The notes: a model not told the origin generated them from the sequence alone. A stretch of 35,056 nt of DNA from Microvirga sp. Mcv34 (GCF_024519725.1 NZ_JALJRK010000053.1:1-35056); one strand, 5' to 3'. Numbered from the stretch's first letter, positions 20,835-29,472 are shown. Translations and numbers: made by a program.

Positions 20835-21281
20835 CTATCGAACGGTCTCCAGCCGCCGGGCTTCGATCTGGTCGAGCGCATCCACGACGGCATCGAACGT
20901 GAGCAGGATCGAGGCGTGGCGCGCCTTGTAGTCCCGCAGGGGCTCCAGGACCTTGAGCTCGTCCCATTTGCCCGAAGGGGCCTCTCCACCGGCTTTCAGC
21001 AGACGACTTGCCGCATCGCGGATGTCACGAAGCTCCTCTATGGTCGCTCCGATTATATTCCGCCCCATGATGGACGATGAGGCTTGGCCGAGGGCACAGG
21101 CCTTTACGTCATGGGCAAAAGCCGTCACGACATCGCCTTCGAGCTTGAGATCGACCGTCACGGTCGAGCCGCAGAGCTTGGAACGGGCCGTCGCAGATGC
21201 ATCGGGTGCGGGAAGCCGTCCCAGATGCGGGATATCGGCGGCCAGTTCAAGAATACGTCGGCTGTAGATATCGTTCAGCAT
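20835..21281 (-). CDS. NifU/IscU-like iron-sulfur cluster scaffold protein
   Basis: 148 residues with the start LNDIYSRRILELA and the first two scaffold cysteines, C37 (SKLCGST) and C62 (KACALGQAS). The third ligand expected near RxKC in IscU/SufU is replaced: the matching segment reads ARHASILLTF, with His122 the only possible substitute. It therefore belongs to the alphaproteobacterial NifU-like group seen near folE and may not assemble clusters like canonical IscU. It diverges from folE over 147 bp. Cytoplasmic; precise role uncertain. Confidence 0.88.
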   Translation of the reverse strand: MLNDIYSRRILELAADIPHLGRLPAPDASATARSKLCGSTVTVDLKLEGDVVTAFAHDVKACALGQASSSIMGRNIIGATIEELRDIRDAASRLLKAGGEAPSGKWDELKVLEPLRDYKARHASILLTFDAVVDALDQIEARRLETVR

Positions 21282-21301
21282 ATCGTCTCATGACATGTCG
21301 G

Positions 21302-21330
21302 TTGGGAATGTGCTCATATGCCTATATAAG
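21302..21330 (+). promoter_or_regulatory. Probable promoter of folE-hisI
   Basis: TTGGGA (21302-21307), a 17-bp spacer and TATAAG (21325-21330) lie about 100 bp before the folE start, in an AT-richer segment of the divergent region. This is a plausible sigma-70-type match, judged by eye only. Confidence 0.45.
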
Positions 21331-21428
21331 CGCCGTGATAGAGTTCTGCGATATTGGCCACGCGGCGCTGCATGGAAAGAAATTGGAAACTGCCGGGCGG
21401 CCAAGCTTCCTCGGTGCAAAGTTGAGAA

Positions 21429-22076
21429 ATGAGGCTCCACGTGAGTGATGTGGTTAAGTCCCTGTCCACGCGTCTGACAACCGCTGCAGACAAGCCAGTT
21501 CAATCCCCGACCCGGGAAGAAGCCGAAGCGGCTGTCCGCACCCTGCTACGCTGGGCAGGGGACGACCCGAGCCGGGAAGGCCTGCAGGACACGCCCAAGC
21601 GCGTCGTCAAGGCGTTCCGGGAATTCTACTCCGGGTACCACGAAGATCCTTCCGAGATTCTCGACAAGATCTTCGCCGAGGTCGAGGGCTACGACGACAT
21701 CGTTCTCGTGCGCGACATCCCCTTCTACTCCCATTGCGAGCACCACATGGTGCCGTTCTACGGCGTCGCGCATGTGGCTTATTACCCCACCAAGGGCGTC
21801 GTCGGCCTGTCCAAGCTCGCCCGCCTCGTGGATGCCTATGCCCGCCGGCTGCAGACCCAGGAGACCATGACGTCCCAGATCGCCAAGGCGATGGTCGAGT
21901 TCCTGGACCCGCGCGGCGTCGCCGTCATGATCGAGGCCGAGCACATGTGCATGTCCATGCGCGGCATTCAGAAGGCCGGCGCTCTGACGCTGACCACCCA
22001 GTTCACCGGAATCTTCAAGGAAGATCCGACCGAGCAGGTGCGCTTCCTCACGCTCGTGCGGAACGGCCGGGGCTGA
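21429..22076 (+). CDS. folE: GTP cyclohydrolase I (type IA)
   Basis: 215 residues. Converts GTP to 7,8-dihydroneopterin triphosphate, the first step of folate synthesis. The zinc ligands are visible as C103 and H106 in SHCEHH and C174 in [29 protein letters not shown] is the conserved core. ATG 21429 is used, but a GTG at 21441 after GAGG is also possible, because the first ~25 residues are not conserved. hisI starts 8 bp after its stop, so the two are cotranscribed and probably translationally coupled. Confidence 0.98.
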   Translation: MRLHVSDVVKSLSTRLTTAADKPVQSPTREEAEAAVRTLLRWAGDDPSREGLQDTPKRVVKAFREFYSGYHEDPSEILDKIFAEVEGYDDIVLVRDIPFYSHCEHHMVPFYGVAHVAYYPTKGVVGLSKLARLVDAYARRLQTQETMTSQIAKAMVEFLDPRGVAVMIEAEHMCMSMRGIQKAGALTLTTQFTGIFKEDPTEQVRFLTLVRNGRG

Positions 22077-22084
22077 GCCAGCCC

Positions 22085-22501
22085 ATGAGCATATCCGGGT
22101 CCAACCCCTTCCCCGCACCCGGCTCCAAGGCCGAGCTCGAGGAGGGAGCCGTCCTGTCGCCCCGCTTCGGTGCGGACGGGCTGATCACCTGCGTCACAAC
22201 GGATGCCGCCACCGGCGAGATCCTCATGGTCGCCCATATGAACGCCGAGGCTCTGGCGAAGACCATCGAGACCGGCGAGGCCTGGTACTGGTCGCGTTCG
22301 CGCGGGGAGCTCTGGCACAAGGGGGCGACCAGCGGGCAGATACAGACGGTGAGGGAGATGCGGGTCGACTGCGACCAGGACGCCCTGCTGCTGAAGGTGC
22401 AGGTCGCCGGCGACGGCGGCTGCTGCCATACCGGGCGCCGGTCCTGCTTCTACCGGAGGCTCGAGACCGCCGACGGCGGGGTCCGCCTCGTGATCGATTG
22501 A
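22085..22501 (+). CDS. hisI: Phosphoribosyl-AMP cyclohydrolase
   Basis: 138 residues, a stand-alone HisI without the HisE domain. Catalyses the third step of histidine synthesis. The Mg/Zn site is D95-C-D97-Q-D99 in [13 protein letters not shown], with further cysteines in [15 protein letters not shown]. The open frame extends far upstream inside folE, but the start at 22085, right after the folE stop, matches the family N-terminus. This folE-hisI pairing is one I recall from other Rhizobiales. Confidence 0.97.
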   Translation: MSISGSNPFPAPGSKAELEEGAVLSPRFGADGLITCVTTDAATGEILMVAHMNAEALAKTIETGEAWYWSRSRGELWHKGATSGQIQTVREMRVDCDQDALLLKVQVAGDGGCCHTGRRSCFYRRLETADGGVRLVID

Positions 22502-22574
22502 GACGTCAGCCCCGCACAGGCGGGGGGCTGACGCCGATGCGGAAGCGGGTGCCATTTCCGGATCTTCGGGCTAC

Positions 22575-22686
22575 AGCATCGGACCCAAAAGTGGACTTGC
22601 ACTTTTGGGATCCACCCGATGCTTCTCCTCTGGGCTGGAGCATCGTTCAACGCGGAAAACCGGGCCCACTTTTCCGCACGATGCTC
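22575..22686. repeat. Tandem pair of family A palindromic repeats
   Basis: First copy 22575-22623: arms AGCATCGG and CCGATGCT, with an inner inverted repeat CCCAAAAGTG/CACTTTTGGG. Second copy 22639-22686: arms AGCATCGT and ACGATGCT, with GGAAAA/TTTTCC inside. The ribosome-binding site of the MFS gene (AGGAAG) begins 2 bp after the second copy, so transcripts of that gene probably carry the hairpin. Confidence 0.85.
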
Positions 22687-22697
22687 TAGGAAGACCG

Positions 22698-23852
22698 ATG
22701 ATGCGACATGACCTTCTCCCCGCGCGCTTGGCCACCTGCGCGATCTTCTTCGGCAACGGCTTCGGCATCGGAACATGGGCGGCCCAGCTGCCCCGATTCA
22801 AGGAATCCCTCGGCCTGTCCGACGGCCAGCTCAGCCTCGGCCTGCTGGCCTTCTCCCTCGGGGCGGTCGCCCTCATGCCGGTGATCGGCTGGGCCGTGAC
22901 GGTGGTCGGCAGCCGCACCATGACGACGATCGCCGCCTTCGCCTTCGCGGCAGCCCTCCCCCTCCCGGGTCTGGCGCCGTCCCTGAGCCTCTTCGTGGCG
23001 GCCGCCCTCCTGGCCGGAGCCTGCAACGGCACCATGGACATCGCGATGAACACCAACGCCACCGTGGTCGAGAAGGCCTGGGGCTCGGCGATCATGTCCT
23101 CCCTGCACGCCTTCTTCAGCCTGGGCGGCCTCGCGGGAGCCGGGGCGTCCGGCCTGCTCATCGCGCTCGATGTGGGCATCGTCCCGACGCTTCTGATCTC
23201 CGCCCTCGGGATGGGACTGCTCTTCCTGGTGGCCGCCTTCCAGATGCTCGGGGAGACGGACCGGGCGGCGGACGGTCACGGCTTCGCGTGGCCCCGGGGA
23301 AGCGTCATCATCCTGGCCATGCTCGCCATGTTCTGTTTCCTCGTCGAAGGCGCCATGGTCGATTGGACGGCGATCTACCTCCAGACCGTTGCCGGGGCGA
23401 GCCTGGAGACTGCCGTCACTGGGTTCGCGGCATTCTCCCTCGCCATGACGGTCTGCCGCTTCATGGGCGACTTCGTCGTCCGGCATCTCGGCCGCGTCCG
23501 GACCGTACAGCTCGGCGGGCTGCTCTCGGCCTTCGGCCTCGCCCTGGCGATGCTCCTGCCGCAGCCCCTCATGGCCGCCACCGGCTTCGCCCTCGTCGGA
23601 GTAGGTCTCGCCAACACGGTGCCGGTCCTGTTCAGCACCGCAGGCCAGATGAAGGACTTTCCGCCGAGCATGGGAGTCGCCATGGTGGCGACCCTGGGCT
23701 ATGCCGGCCTGCTGCTCGGTCCCCCGCTCATCGGGTTCGGCGGGGAGATTTTCGGCCTTCGCGCGATGCTGGGCGTGCTCATCGGCCTCGCCTTCGTCAT
23801 CATCATTTTGTCGCAGCGAGCTTTGCGGCGCGCCGCTGTTCAGTTTTCCTGA
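22698..23852 (+). CDS. Major facilitator superfamily transporter (YbjJ-like)
   Basis: 384 residues from ATG 22698, placed by AGGAAG (22688-22693). The open frame runs back to 22605 through the repeat, but that extension is not a plausible N-terminus. There are twelve hydrophobic segments. The first carries FFGNGFGIGTWAAQLPRFKESLGLSDGQLSLGLLAF (quoted in part: GTWAAQLPRFKESLGLSDGQ), typical of the YbjJ/FucP-like branch. Likely an inner-membrane exporter or sugar/drug transporter; substrate unknown. It lies between hisI and the patatin gene, preceded by two palindromes, which suggests it was inserted into the conserved block. Confidence 0.9.
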   Translation: MMRHDLLPARLATCAIFFGNGFGIGTWAAQLPRFKESLGLSDGQLSLGLLAFSLGAVALMPVIGWAVTVVGSRTMTTIAAFAFAAALPLPGLAPSLSLFVAAALLAGACNGTMDIAMNTNATVVEKAWGSAIMSSLHAFFSLGGLAGAGASGLLIALDVGIVPTLLISALGMGLLFLVAAFQMLGETDRAADGHGFAWPRGSVIILAMLAMFCFLVEGAMVDWTAIYLQTVAGASLETAVTGFAAFSLAMTVCRFMGDFVVRHLGRVRTVQLGGLLSAFGLALAMLLPQPLMAATGFALVGVGLANTVPVLFSTAGQMKDFPPSMGVAMVATLGYAGLLLGPPLIGFGGEIFGLRAMLGVLIGLAFVIIILSQRALRRAAVQFS

Positions 23853-23940
23853 ACCAGTCCTACTTGAAACTTGAGGGCACCCTTCATGCGGTCTTCATAC
23901 CGGGACCGTTAGAATGGGACGCAAGGCCTTGGAGCGATCA

Positions 23941-24951
23941 ATGTTGTGGGACGGGATTGCCCGGCGCAGCGCCGGATCAGGGGGAGGCGGAGGAGCAACC
24001 GAGGTGAAGCAGCCGCCGGAACGCGAACCTCGCACGAAGACCAGGATCGGCTTGGCCCTGGGCGGCGGCGCCGCGCGCGGCTGGTCCCATATCGGCGTCC
24101 TGCGCATTCTCACGGAAGCGGGCATCGTTCCGGACGTGATCGCCGGTTCCTCCATCGGCGCCGTGGTCGGTGGCTGCTATGCGGCCGGCAAGCTCGACGA
24201 ACTGGAGGCCTTCGCCCTGTCCCTGACCAAGCGGCGCGTCATGGGCCTTCTGGATTTCCATTTCAGCGGCGCGGGCCTGATCGCCGGCGGGCGCCTTCAG
24301 CGCCTGCTCGACCAGGACCTCATGGATCGCCGTGTCGAGACCCTGCCGGTCAAGTTCTGCACCATTGCGACCGAACTCGTGAGCGGCCACGAGATCTGGC
24401 TCACCCGCGGCCCCCTCGTTCAGGCCATGCGGGCGTCCTATGCTCTGCCGGGCGTCTTCGATCCGGTCATGATCGGCGGGCGCTGGCTCATGGATGGCGC
24501 CCTGGTCAACCCAATCCCGATCACGGCCGCCCGGGCCCTCGGCGCCGATATCGTGATCTGCGTGAACCTCAACGGCGAGGTCCGCGTGCGCGGAACCGTC
24601 ATTCAGTCCTACGATACAGAGACGAGCGACGAGCAGGAGCTCGAGGAGGCCATCGACGAGGCTCCCAGGCGCTGGGGCATCTTCCCGGGAACCAAGGGAG
24701 AAAAGCCCCGCAAGCCGAATGCCCCGGGACTCGCCACGGTGATGGTCGACGCCTTCAACATCACGCAGGACCGGATCGCCCGCTCGCGGCTCGCCGGGGA
24801 CCCGCCCGACATCATGGTGGCGCCGAAGCTCGCCAAGATGGGCCTGTTCGAGTTTCACCGGGCCCAGGAATGCATCGCATTGGGTCGGCAGGCGACGGAG
24901 CGCGCCCTGCCGGACATCCTCGAATTGCTGCAGGAAACGCAGGCAAGGTAA
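23941..24951 (+). CDS. Patatin-like phospholipase (RssA-type)
   Basis: 336 residues from ATG 23941, which follows GGAG at a suitable distance; an in-frame ATG at 23914 has a poorer site. The oxyanion motif is GGGAARG from 41. The Ser nucleophile is S71 in GSSIG, and the catalytic Asp is D185 in DGA, forming the Ser-Asp dyad of patatins. These hydrolyse acyl chains from lipids, in the cytoplasm or at the inner membrane. There is no signal peptide. The stop is directly followed by the stop of the converging CBS gene, with no bases between them. Confidence 0.95.
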   Translation: MLWDGIARRSAGSGGGGGATEVKQPPEREPRTKTRIGLALGGGAARGWSHIGVLRILTEAGIVPDVIAGSSIGAVVGGCYAAGKLDELEAFALSLTKRRVMGLLDFHFSGAGLIAGGRLQRLLDQDLMDRRVETLPVKFCTIATELVSGHEIWLTRGPLVQAMRASYALPGVFDPVMIGGRWLMDGALVNPIPITAARALGADIVICVNLNGEVRVRGTVIQSYDTETSDEQELEEAIDEAPRRWGIFPGTKGEKPRKPNAPGLATVMVDAFNITQDRIARSRLAGDPPDIMVAPKLAKMGLFEFHRAQECIALGRQATERALPDILELLQETQAR

Positions 24952-25383
24952 TCAGGCTGTCGCGATATAATCCTTGATCGCCTGCGTCTCCGCCTCGACC
25001 TCTTCGAGGCGCAACTTCACCACGTCTCCGATGGAGATGATGCCGGACAGGCGCCCGCCCTCGACGACCGGGATATGCCGGAACTTCTGCTGGGTCATCA
25101 GTTCCATGATGTCGTTGATGGAGGTCTCGCCCGTGCAGGTCACAACCCTCTCGGTCATGAAGCGGGAAACCGGCTCGTCCAGAGCCCTGGCCCCATGGGT
25201 GGCGACGGCGCGCACGATATCGCGCTCCGAGATGATGCCGGAAACCGGGCGATGTGCGTCCACGATGAGAAGAGCCCCGATCCGGCGGTCTGCGAGAACC
25301 CTGGCGGCTTCGCTCAAGGATAGGCTCGGCTCGATGGTGGCGACGTCGCGACCTTTGATCGAAAGGATTCGATTGACGATCAT
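24952..25383 (-). CDS. CBS-pair protein
   Basis: 143 residues consisting of two CBS motifs and little else. The first covers VNRILSIKGRDVATIEP to VSGIISERDIVRA, the second VSRFMTERVVTC to LSGIISIGDVVKLRLEEVE. Such stand-alone pairs bind AMP, ATP, NAD or SAM and regulate partner proteins. It is next to the patatin gene in a convergent arrangement I recall from related genomes. A second CBS protein, the BON fusion, is encoded at 15473. The partner is not identified. Confidence 0.94.
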   Translation of the reverse strand: MIVNRILSIKGRDVATIEPSLSLSEAARVLADRRIGALLIVDAHRPVSGIISERDIVRAVATHGARALDEPVSRFMTERVVTCTGETSINDIMELMTQQKFRHIPVVEGGRLSGIISIGDVVKLRLEEVEAETQAIKDYIATA

Positions 25384-25523
25384 TCATTCCCTCCCGTTGT
25401 GCGAACCGCGAGGGACGTTCGGCCCTCCATCCGCAATGGCTGAGGCAGGGTGCTCTTCCCAAACGACATTGGGATGAGAACCCTACGTCAACTCTAGGAT
25501 GATCGGAGCAAACGGCGTGGGTT

Positions 25524-26339
25524 TCAAGCCGATATGCGGCTTGGGCGGGCGGGAAGCGGATCCAGCAGGGGGAAAATCGCGAGGCCGGCTAGGAAGCCGC
25601 CGATATGGGCTTCCCAGGCGATGCTCGCATCCATCATGCCGATAGGCTGCACGAAGGCGAACACGTAGTTGGCGGCAAACCAGATGCCCAGGAAGATCAG
25701 CACCTGTCGGTTGCGCACCATGTGCCCGAGGGTTTCGCGCGGCCGCTCGTGCGGCTGCGTGAGGCGCCCTTCCCAGTGCCAGGCGGGCGGTGAGAAGATG
25801 AACCAGGATGCCGCCGCCATGAGGCCGGATACGGCCCCGGAGGCCCCGATCATCGGCAGGACCTGCATGGGGTTCATGAAGGCGTAGAAGACGGCCCCAC
25901 ACACGGCCGAGACGGCCATGAGGATGAGGAACCGCGTGGCGCCGATCCGCCTGACGATGGGCGTGCCGAAGGCGGCGAGCCAGACGCTGTTGATGAGCAC
26001 ATGGGCCCAGGAGCCATGGAGGAATGCATAGGTCAGAGCCGTCCAGGGCCGCCCCTCCTCCTGAGCCAGCACGTACTGCGCCAGCGCCATCAGGGGCGAG
26101 ATGGTGTCCTGCGGCACGCCCTCTCGAAGGGCTTGCATGACCTCGTCGATCCGGACCCCTCCGAAGGCCACGGACCAGCGCGCGGGAATGACGGCCCAGT
26201 CGATGATCAGCGTGAAGTCGGTTTCCTCGGACAGCAGCAGGCGGAGGGCATGGATGCCGATCAGCACAGCCAGGGACAAGGAGATGGCCGTGGGCAGATT
26301 GAGGATCGGCTCACGGACGCGGGGCGGGTTTGGGGACAT
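25524..26339 (-). CDS. Rhomboid family intramembrane serine protease
   Basis: 271 residues. The catalytic dyad is S167 in the GASGAVSG motif and H245 in AWEAHIGGFLAG. The HGSWAH motif (H108) with N117 supplies the oxyanion-stabilising residues. At least six hydrophobic helices are seen, with a long soluble loop after the first, at about 40-95. It cleaves transmembrane segments of other proteins within the inner membrane. Substrates are unknown. It is monocistronic, divergent from the BTLCP gene. Confidence 0.95.
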   Translation of the reverse strand: MSPNPPRVREPILNLPTAISLSLAVLIGIHALRLLLSEETDFTLIIDWAVIPARWSVAFGGVRIDEVMQALREGVPQDTISPLMALAQYVLAQEEGRPWTALTYAFLHGSWAHVLINSVWLAAFGTPIVRRIGATRFLILMAVSAVCGAVFYAFMNPMQVLPMIGASGAVSGLMAAASWFIFSPPAWHWEGRLTQPHERPRETLGHMVRNRQVLIFLGIWFAANYVFAFVQPIGMMDASIAWEAHIGGFLAGLAIFPLLDPLPARPSRISA

Positions 26340-26440
26340 GAACAGCTTTTTGTCTGGCAGCCAGCCTCATCGCGCCGGCAGCATTCGATTTCTCATTTGA
26401 GTAGACCCGTTCAGGGTCGTCCGTCGAGCAAAACCCACAG

Positions 26441-26507
26441 GCGGGAGCTGCCGAGCGTGGCGCAGAGGAGGCCGATCCTTCACCTACCCGGACGCTCCGC
26501 TTTTTTT
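26441..26507 (+). terminator. Candidate terminator of an unannotated plus-strand transcript
   Basis: GCGGGAGC (26441-26448) can pair with GCTCCGC (26494-26500) with a one-base bulge; alternatively GAGCGT (26453) pairs with ACGCTC (26492). A run of seven T follows (26501-26507). No annotated plus-strand gene precedes it: the upstream neighbour, rhomboid, is on the minus strand. If real, it ends a short noncoding transcript starting somewhere in 26340-26440. Confidence 0.3.
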
Positions 26508-26625
26508 GTTAACCATCATGGAACCGGTTGGGCCGCGACGCGTTAACTCACCTTTTACTTTCTGCTTGAGCCCGAAATGCGACCATGTCAGTTTGGTTAA
26601 AAGAACATTAACCGGCTGGTGGGGC

Positions 26626-27309
26626 ATGCGGCAGGATTATTTCAAGAACAGCCTTTTCTGTGGCGTAAATGGGAAGCCTGCCGCTTTCGGCACATTCATC
26701 AAAACAACCCTTCTGAGCCTCTCGCTCCTCCTCGGCGGCGCAACCGCTGAGGCTCAGACCCTGGCTTCGCTTCCCTCATCCAGCGACCCTATCACGAGCG
26801 TCGGCTCGGCGCGGCCCCTCCAGGGCTGGTCGGATTTCTGCGCGAAGTTCCGCTCCGAATGCGCCGTGGACGTGTCGGAGGCCAGCACCATCGACATGAG
26901 CCCGCAGGTCTGGAAGACCATCGTGGCCGTGAACCAGCGCGTGAATTCCACGATCAAGGCGGTGACGGACGCGGATCACTGGGGTGTCGTCGACGTCTGG
27001 GGCTTCCCCAATGACGGCAGCGGCGATTGCGAGGACTTCCAGCTCCTGAAGCGCAAGCTCCTGGTGGAAGCGGGCCTGCCCCGCCGCGCCATGCGCATGA
27101 CGGTCGTCATCGACGAACTCGGCGAAGGCCATGCGGTGCTCATGGTCCGCACCAACCGGGGCGATTTCGTCCTCGACAACAAGAAGAACGCGATTCTGCC
27201 CTGGCACCAGACGGGCTACGTCTACATCAAGCGCGAAAGCCAGGATGTGGTCGGCTGGGTCTCGCTCGGCGGAATCATGTCGTCGCCGACCACCACGGCG
27301 AACCGGTAA
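26626..27309 (+). CDS. BTLCP-type transglutaminase-like cysteine peptidase
   Basis: 227 residues from ATG 26626; the frame opens at 26506, but the extra 40 residues precede the signal peptide and are probably untranslated. A hydrophobic segment (about 25-38) with cleavage near AEAQ makes this a periplasmic or envelope protein. The catalytic triad of the bacterial transglutaminase-like family (DUF920) is complete: C135 in GSGDCEDF, H169 in GEGHAVLMV and D184 in DFVLDN. In characterised relatives (LapG) the protease cleaves a large adhesin under c-di-GMP control, but no LapD-type gene is next to it. Substrate unknown. Confidence 0.9.
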   Translation: MRQDYFKNSLFCGVNGKPAAFGTFIKTTLLSLSLLLGGATAEAQTLASLPSSSDPITSVGSARPLQGWSDFCAKFRSECAVDVSEASTIDMSPQVWKTIVAVNQRVNSTIKAVTDADHWGVVDVWGFPNDGSGDCEDFQLLKRKLLVEAGLPRRAMRMTVVIDELGEGHAVLMVRTNRGDFVLDNKKNAILPWHQTGYVYIKRESQDVVGWVSLGGIMSSPTTTANR

Positions 27310-27362
27310 GCGAAGACCGGGGATCGCTCATCGTATGCGATCCTTGGCGAGGATACCGAACG

Positions 27363-27593
27363 TCAGCGCCTTTTCGCTGTCTTGTAAACCTCGGCCCTTT
27401 CACGTTTGCCGACCGCCACGACGAGCACGGTGACCGTATCGTCATTGACGCGATAGACAAGACGATAGCCCGCTGCCCGCAGATTGATCTTGTAGTGATC
27501 CGTCATGTTTCGAAGTGCATCGGCGGGAACGCGGGGTTCCTTCAACCGCTCCGAAAGCTTCTTCTTGAACTGCTCGCGAAGCGTGTTGCCGAG
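27363..27593 (-). pseudogene. Decayed RelE/ParE-family toxin, 5' part lost
   Basis: The C-terminal three quarters of a RelE-type toxin are intact in frame: LGNTLREQFKKKLSERL, RVPADALRNMTDHYKINL, AGYRLVYRVNDDTVTVLVVAVGKRERAEVYK. The expected N-terminal 20-25 residues are not in this frame; upstream (27594-27620) a fragment resembling the FKALE part lies in another frame, indicating a frameshifting deletion. A TTG at 27545 could start a 60-residue product, but it would lack the first helix. No antitoxin gene fits between this and the carbonic anhydrase gene, whose end is only 71 bp away. The toxin is therefore probably inactive. Confidence 0.75.
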
Positions 27594-27663
27594 CCTGCCC
27601 CTTCGAGTGCTTTAAATAGGGCCCTTCCCTCAGCACCACAATTCACTCAGTCCCTGAAGCGGA

Positions 27664-28194
27664 TCAATCGATCCGCTTCATTCCGGCAGCGAAGCGCTTC
27701 CAGGTGTCGATATACGTCCTGGCGGACCAGCGGAGTCGCTCGATGGTGTCCGCGTCGAGCACGCGGATCGCCTTGGCGGGCGCTCCCACGATCAGGGAAT
27801 TGTCGGGAAACTGCTTGCCCTCGGTCACCAGGGCATTGGCCCCGACCAGGGAATTGGCCCCGATCCGCGCATGGTTGAGCACCGTGGCGCCCATGCCGAT
27901 CAAGGAATTCTCGCCGACGGTGCAGCCATGCAGGATAGCCTTGTGGCCGATGGTGCAGCCCGCCCCGACCATGAGGGGAGCCCCCATATCCGTGTGGAGC
28001 AATGCCCCTTCCTGGATGTTCGTGCCCTCGCCGATATCGATCAGCTCGTTGTCGCCGCGCAGGACGGCGCCGAACCAGATGCCCACATCGTGTCCGAGAC
28101 GCACCTTGCCGATCACGTGGGCATCCGGGGCGATCCAGAAGCGGCCGGGCTCGGGGAGGGTCGGAGCGGTATCGTCGAGGCTGTAGATCGGCAT
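27664..28194 (-). CDS. Gamma carbonic anhydrase family protein
   Basis: 176 residues forming a left-handed beta-helix of hexapeptide repeats. The three metal-ligand histidines of the family are present: H67 (LLHTD), H84 and H89 (GHKAILHG). A C-terminal helix follows. The family includes carbonic anhydrases, PaaY and carnitine-related proteins, so activity is not proven by the fold alone. It lies downstream of DUF3126 and cysE on the same strand, but a terminator separates them. Cytoplasmic homotrimer expected. Confidence 0.93.
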   Translation of the reverse strand: MPIYSLDDTAPTLPEPGRFWIAPDAHVIGKVRLGHDVGIWFGAVLRGDNELIDIGEGTNIQEGALLHTDMGAPLMVGAGCTIGHKAILHGCTVGENSLIGMGATVLNHARIGANSLVGANALVTEGKQFPDNSLIVGAPAKAIRVLDADTIERLRWSARTYIDTWKRFAAGMKRID

Positions 28195-28204
28195 CGCAGG
28201 TCCA

Positions 28205-28243
28205 CAAAGAAAAACAGCAGAACCCGAGATTGAGGTTCTGCTG
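28205..28243 (-). terminator. Intrinsic terminator after the DUF3126 gene
   Basis: On the minus strand CAGCAGAACC and GGTTCTGCTG form a 10-bp stem around a 9-nt loop (28215-28243), followed by TTTTTCTTTG. It lies 15 bp after the DUF3126 stop and just before the carbonic anhydrase start. Confidence 0.85.
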
Positions 28244-28257
28244 CGGAGAGAGCCGGT

Positions 28258-28470
28258 TTAGTCCTCGAGATCCGTATCGAGGATCGCCATGGTGAAATTG
28301 TAGGAGCGGTCACCGTCCTCGTCGTCGAGGAAGAGCACCCCGACGAATTCCTCGCCGATATAAACTTCCGCCGAGTCAGCCTTCTTCGGGCGACCGACGA
28401 CGCGGATCGAGTGGTTCGCAAAGGTCTGGCGCAGGTAGCGCTCGACTTTAGCCATCTCGGTTTTATCCAC
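28258..28470 (-). CDS. DUF3126 family small protein
   Basis: 70 residues from GTG 28470, placed by AAAGGA 7 nt upstream. The upstream in-frame ATG at 28530 is less likely, because the family begins with (M/V)DKTE. The product is a small alpha/beta protein (VERYLRQTFANHSIRVVGRP, AEVYIGEEFVGVLF) with an acidic end, conserved in alphaproteobacteria and of unknown function. It follows cysE by about 90 bp on the same strand, a pairing I recall from related genomes, and ends in its own terminator. Confidence 0.88.
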   Translation of the reverse strand: MDKTEMAKVERYLRQTFANHSIRVVGRPKKADSAEVYIGEEFVGVLFLDDEDGDRSYNFTMAILDTDLED

Positions 28471-28561
28471 TACAGGTCCTTTCTTGATGTCACGGATGGT
28501 GCACTTGCCATGCCCGGCCAACGCGGGCAAGCGGGGTTAGGTCCGGAAGCGGCCTCTCCCG

Positions 28562-29398
28562 TCAGTTTCCGTCGGATTCGGAAAAGCAATGATCCATGGA
28601 GCGGGCGGGCTCCTCGCATCCGGCCGTGCCGATGACCTTCGCCGGAACGCCTGCCACGGTGGCATTGTGCGGCACGGGCTTGAGCACGACGGATCCAGCG
28701 GCGATTCTGGCGCAATGGCCGACCTCGATATTACCGAGGATCTTGGCTCCGGCCCCGATCAGGACGCCGTGGCGGATCTTGGGATGCCGGTCGCCCCGCT
28801 CCTTGCCGGTGCCGCCGAGCGTCACGTCCTGGAGCATGGAGACGTTGTCCTCGATGACCGCGGTGGCGCCCACCACGAGTCCGGTGGCATGATCGAGGAA
28901 GATGCCGCGCCCGATCCGGGCGGCCGGGTGGATGTCGGTCTGGAACGTGTCGGAGGAGCGGCTTTGGAGATAGAGCGCGAAATCCTGCCGCCCCTTCGCC
29001 CACAGCCAATGGGCCAGGCGATGGGTCTGGATGGCGTGGAAGCCCTTGAAGTAGAGCACGGGCTCGATGGCCCGGCCCACGACCGGATCCCGGTCTATGA
29101 CGGCGCTGATGTCGGCCCGGAAGGCCGCCCCGATGGTGCTGTCGTCCGCGACGGCCTCGAGGAAGATCTGCTCGATGATGTCGGCCGGCATGGCCGCATG
29201 GCCGAGGCGGGAAGCGACCCGGTGGATGACGGCGGCCTCGAGGCTCGGCTGGTGCAGGATGGCGCTCAGCACGAACCCGGCCATCGCCGGTTCGGCCTGG
29301 ACGATCGCTTCGGCCTCGGAGCGCAGGCGGATCCATACCGGATCGACCGTCCCGGCGACCAGCTCCGGGGCTCCCGGCTTCAGGCGCGTCTGTGTCAT
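28562..29398 (-). CDS. cysE: Serine O-acetyltransferase
   Basis: 278 residues. It transfers acetyl from acetyl-CoA to L-serine, giving O-acetylserine for cysteine synthesis. The N-terminal helical domain is followed by hexapeptide repeats (DIHPAARIGRG, GLVVGATAVI). The catalytic pair D169-H170 (FLDHATG) and H205 (GDRHPKI) have the same spacing as in E. coli CysE. The C-terminal tail has the polar character of the part that interacts with O-acetylserine sulfhydrylase, but ends SESDGN rather than in Ile, so complex formation is uncertain. Confidence 0.97.
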   Translation of the reverse strand: MTQTRLKPGAPELVAGTVDPVWIRLRSEAEAIVQAEPAMAGFVLSAILHQPSLEAAVIHRVASRLGHAAMPADIIEQIFLEAVADDSTIGAAFRADISAVIDRDPVVGRAIEPVLYFKGFHAIQTHRLAHWLWAKGRQDFALYLQSRSSDTFQTDIHPAARIGRGIFLDHATGLVVGATAVIEDNVSMLQDVTLGGTGKERGDRHPKIRHGVLIGAGAKILGNIEVGHCARIAAGSVVLKPVPHNATVAGVPAKVIGTAGCEEPARSMDHCFSESDGN

Positions 29399-29472
29399 CT
29401 TATTCTCCTCGGCGACGTCTCGACCGTCTTAGATAAGAAGTCCAAGCACCTTACCATAGGTTCCAAACCGCG

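Noticed and set aside
22605..22697. Earlier start of the MFS transporter
   Set aside because: It lies inside the palindromic repeats; a good ribosome site precedes 22698.
27363..27545. Intact 60-residue RelE toxin
   Set aside because: Homology continues upstream of the TTG start in the same frame and then breaks, so the ORF is a truncated remnant.
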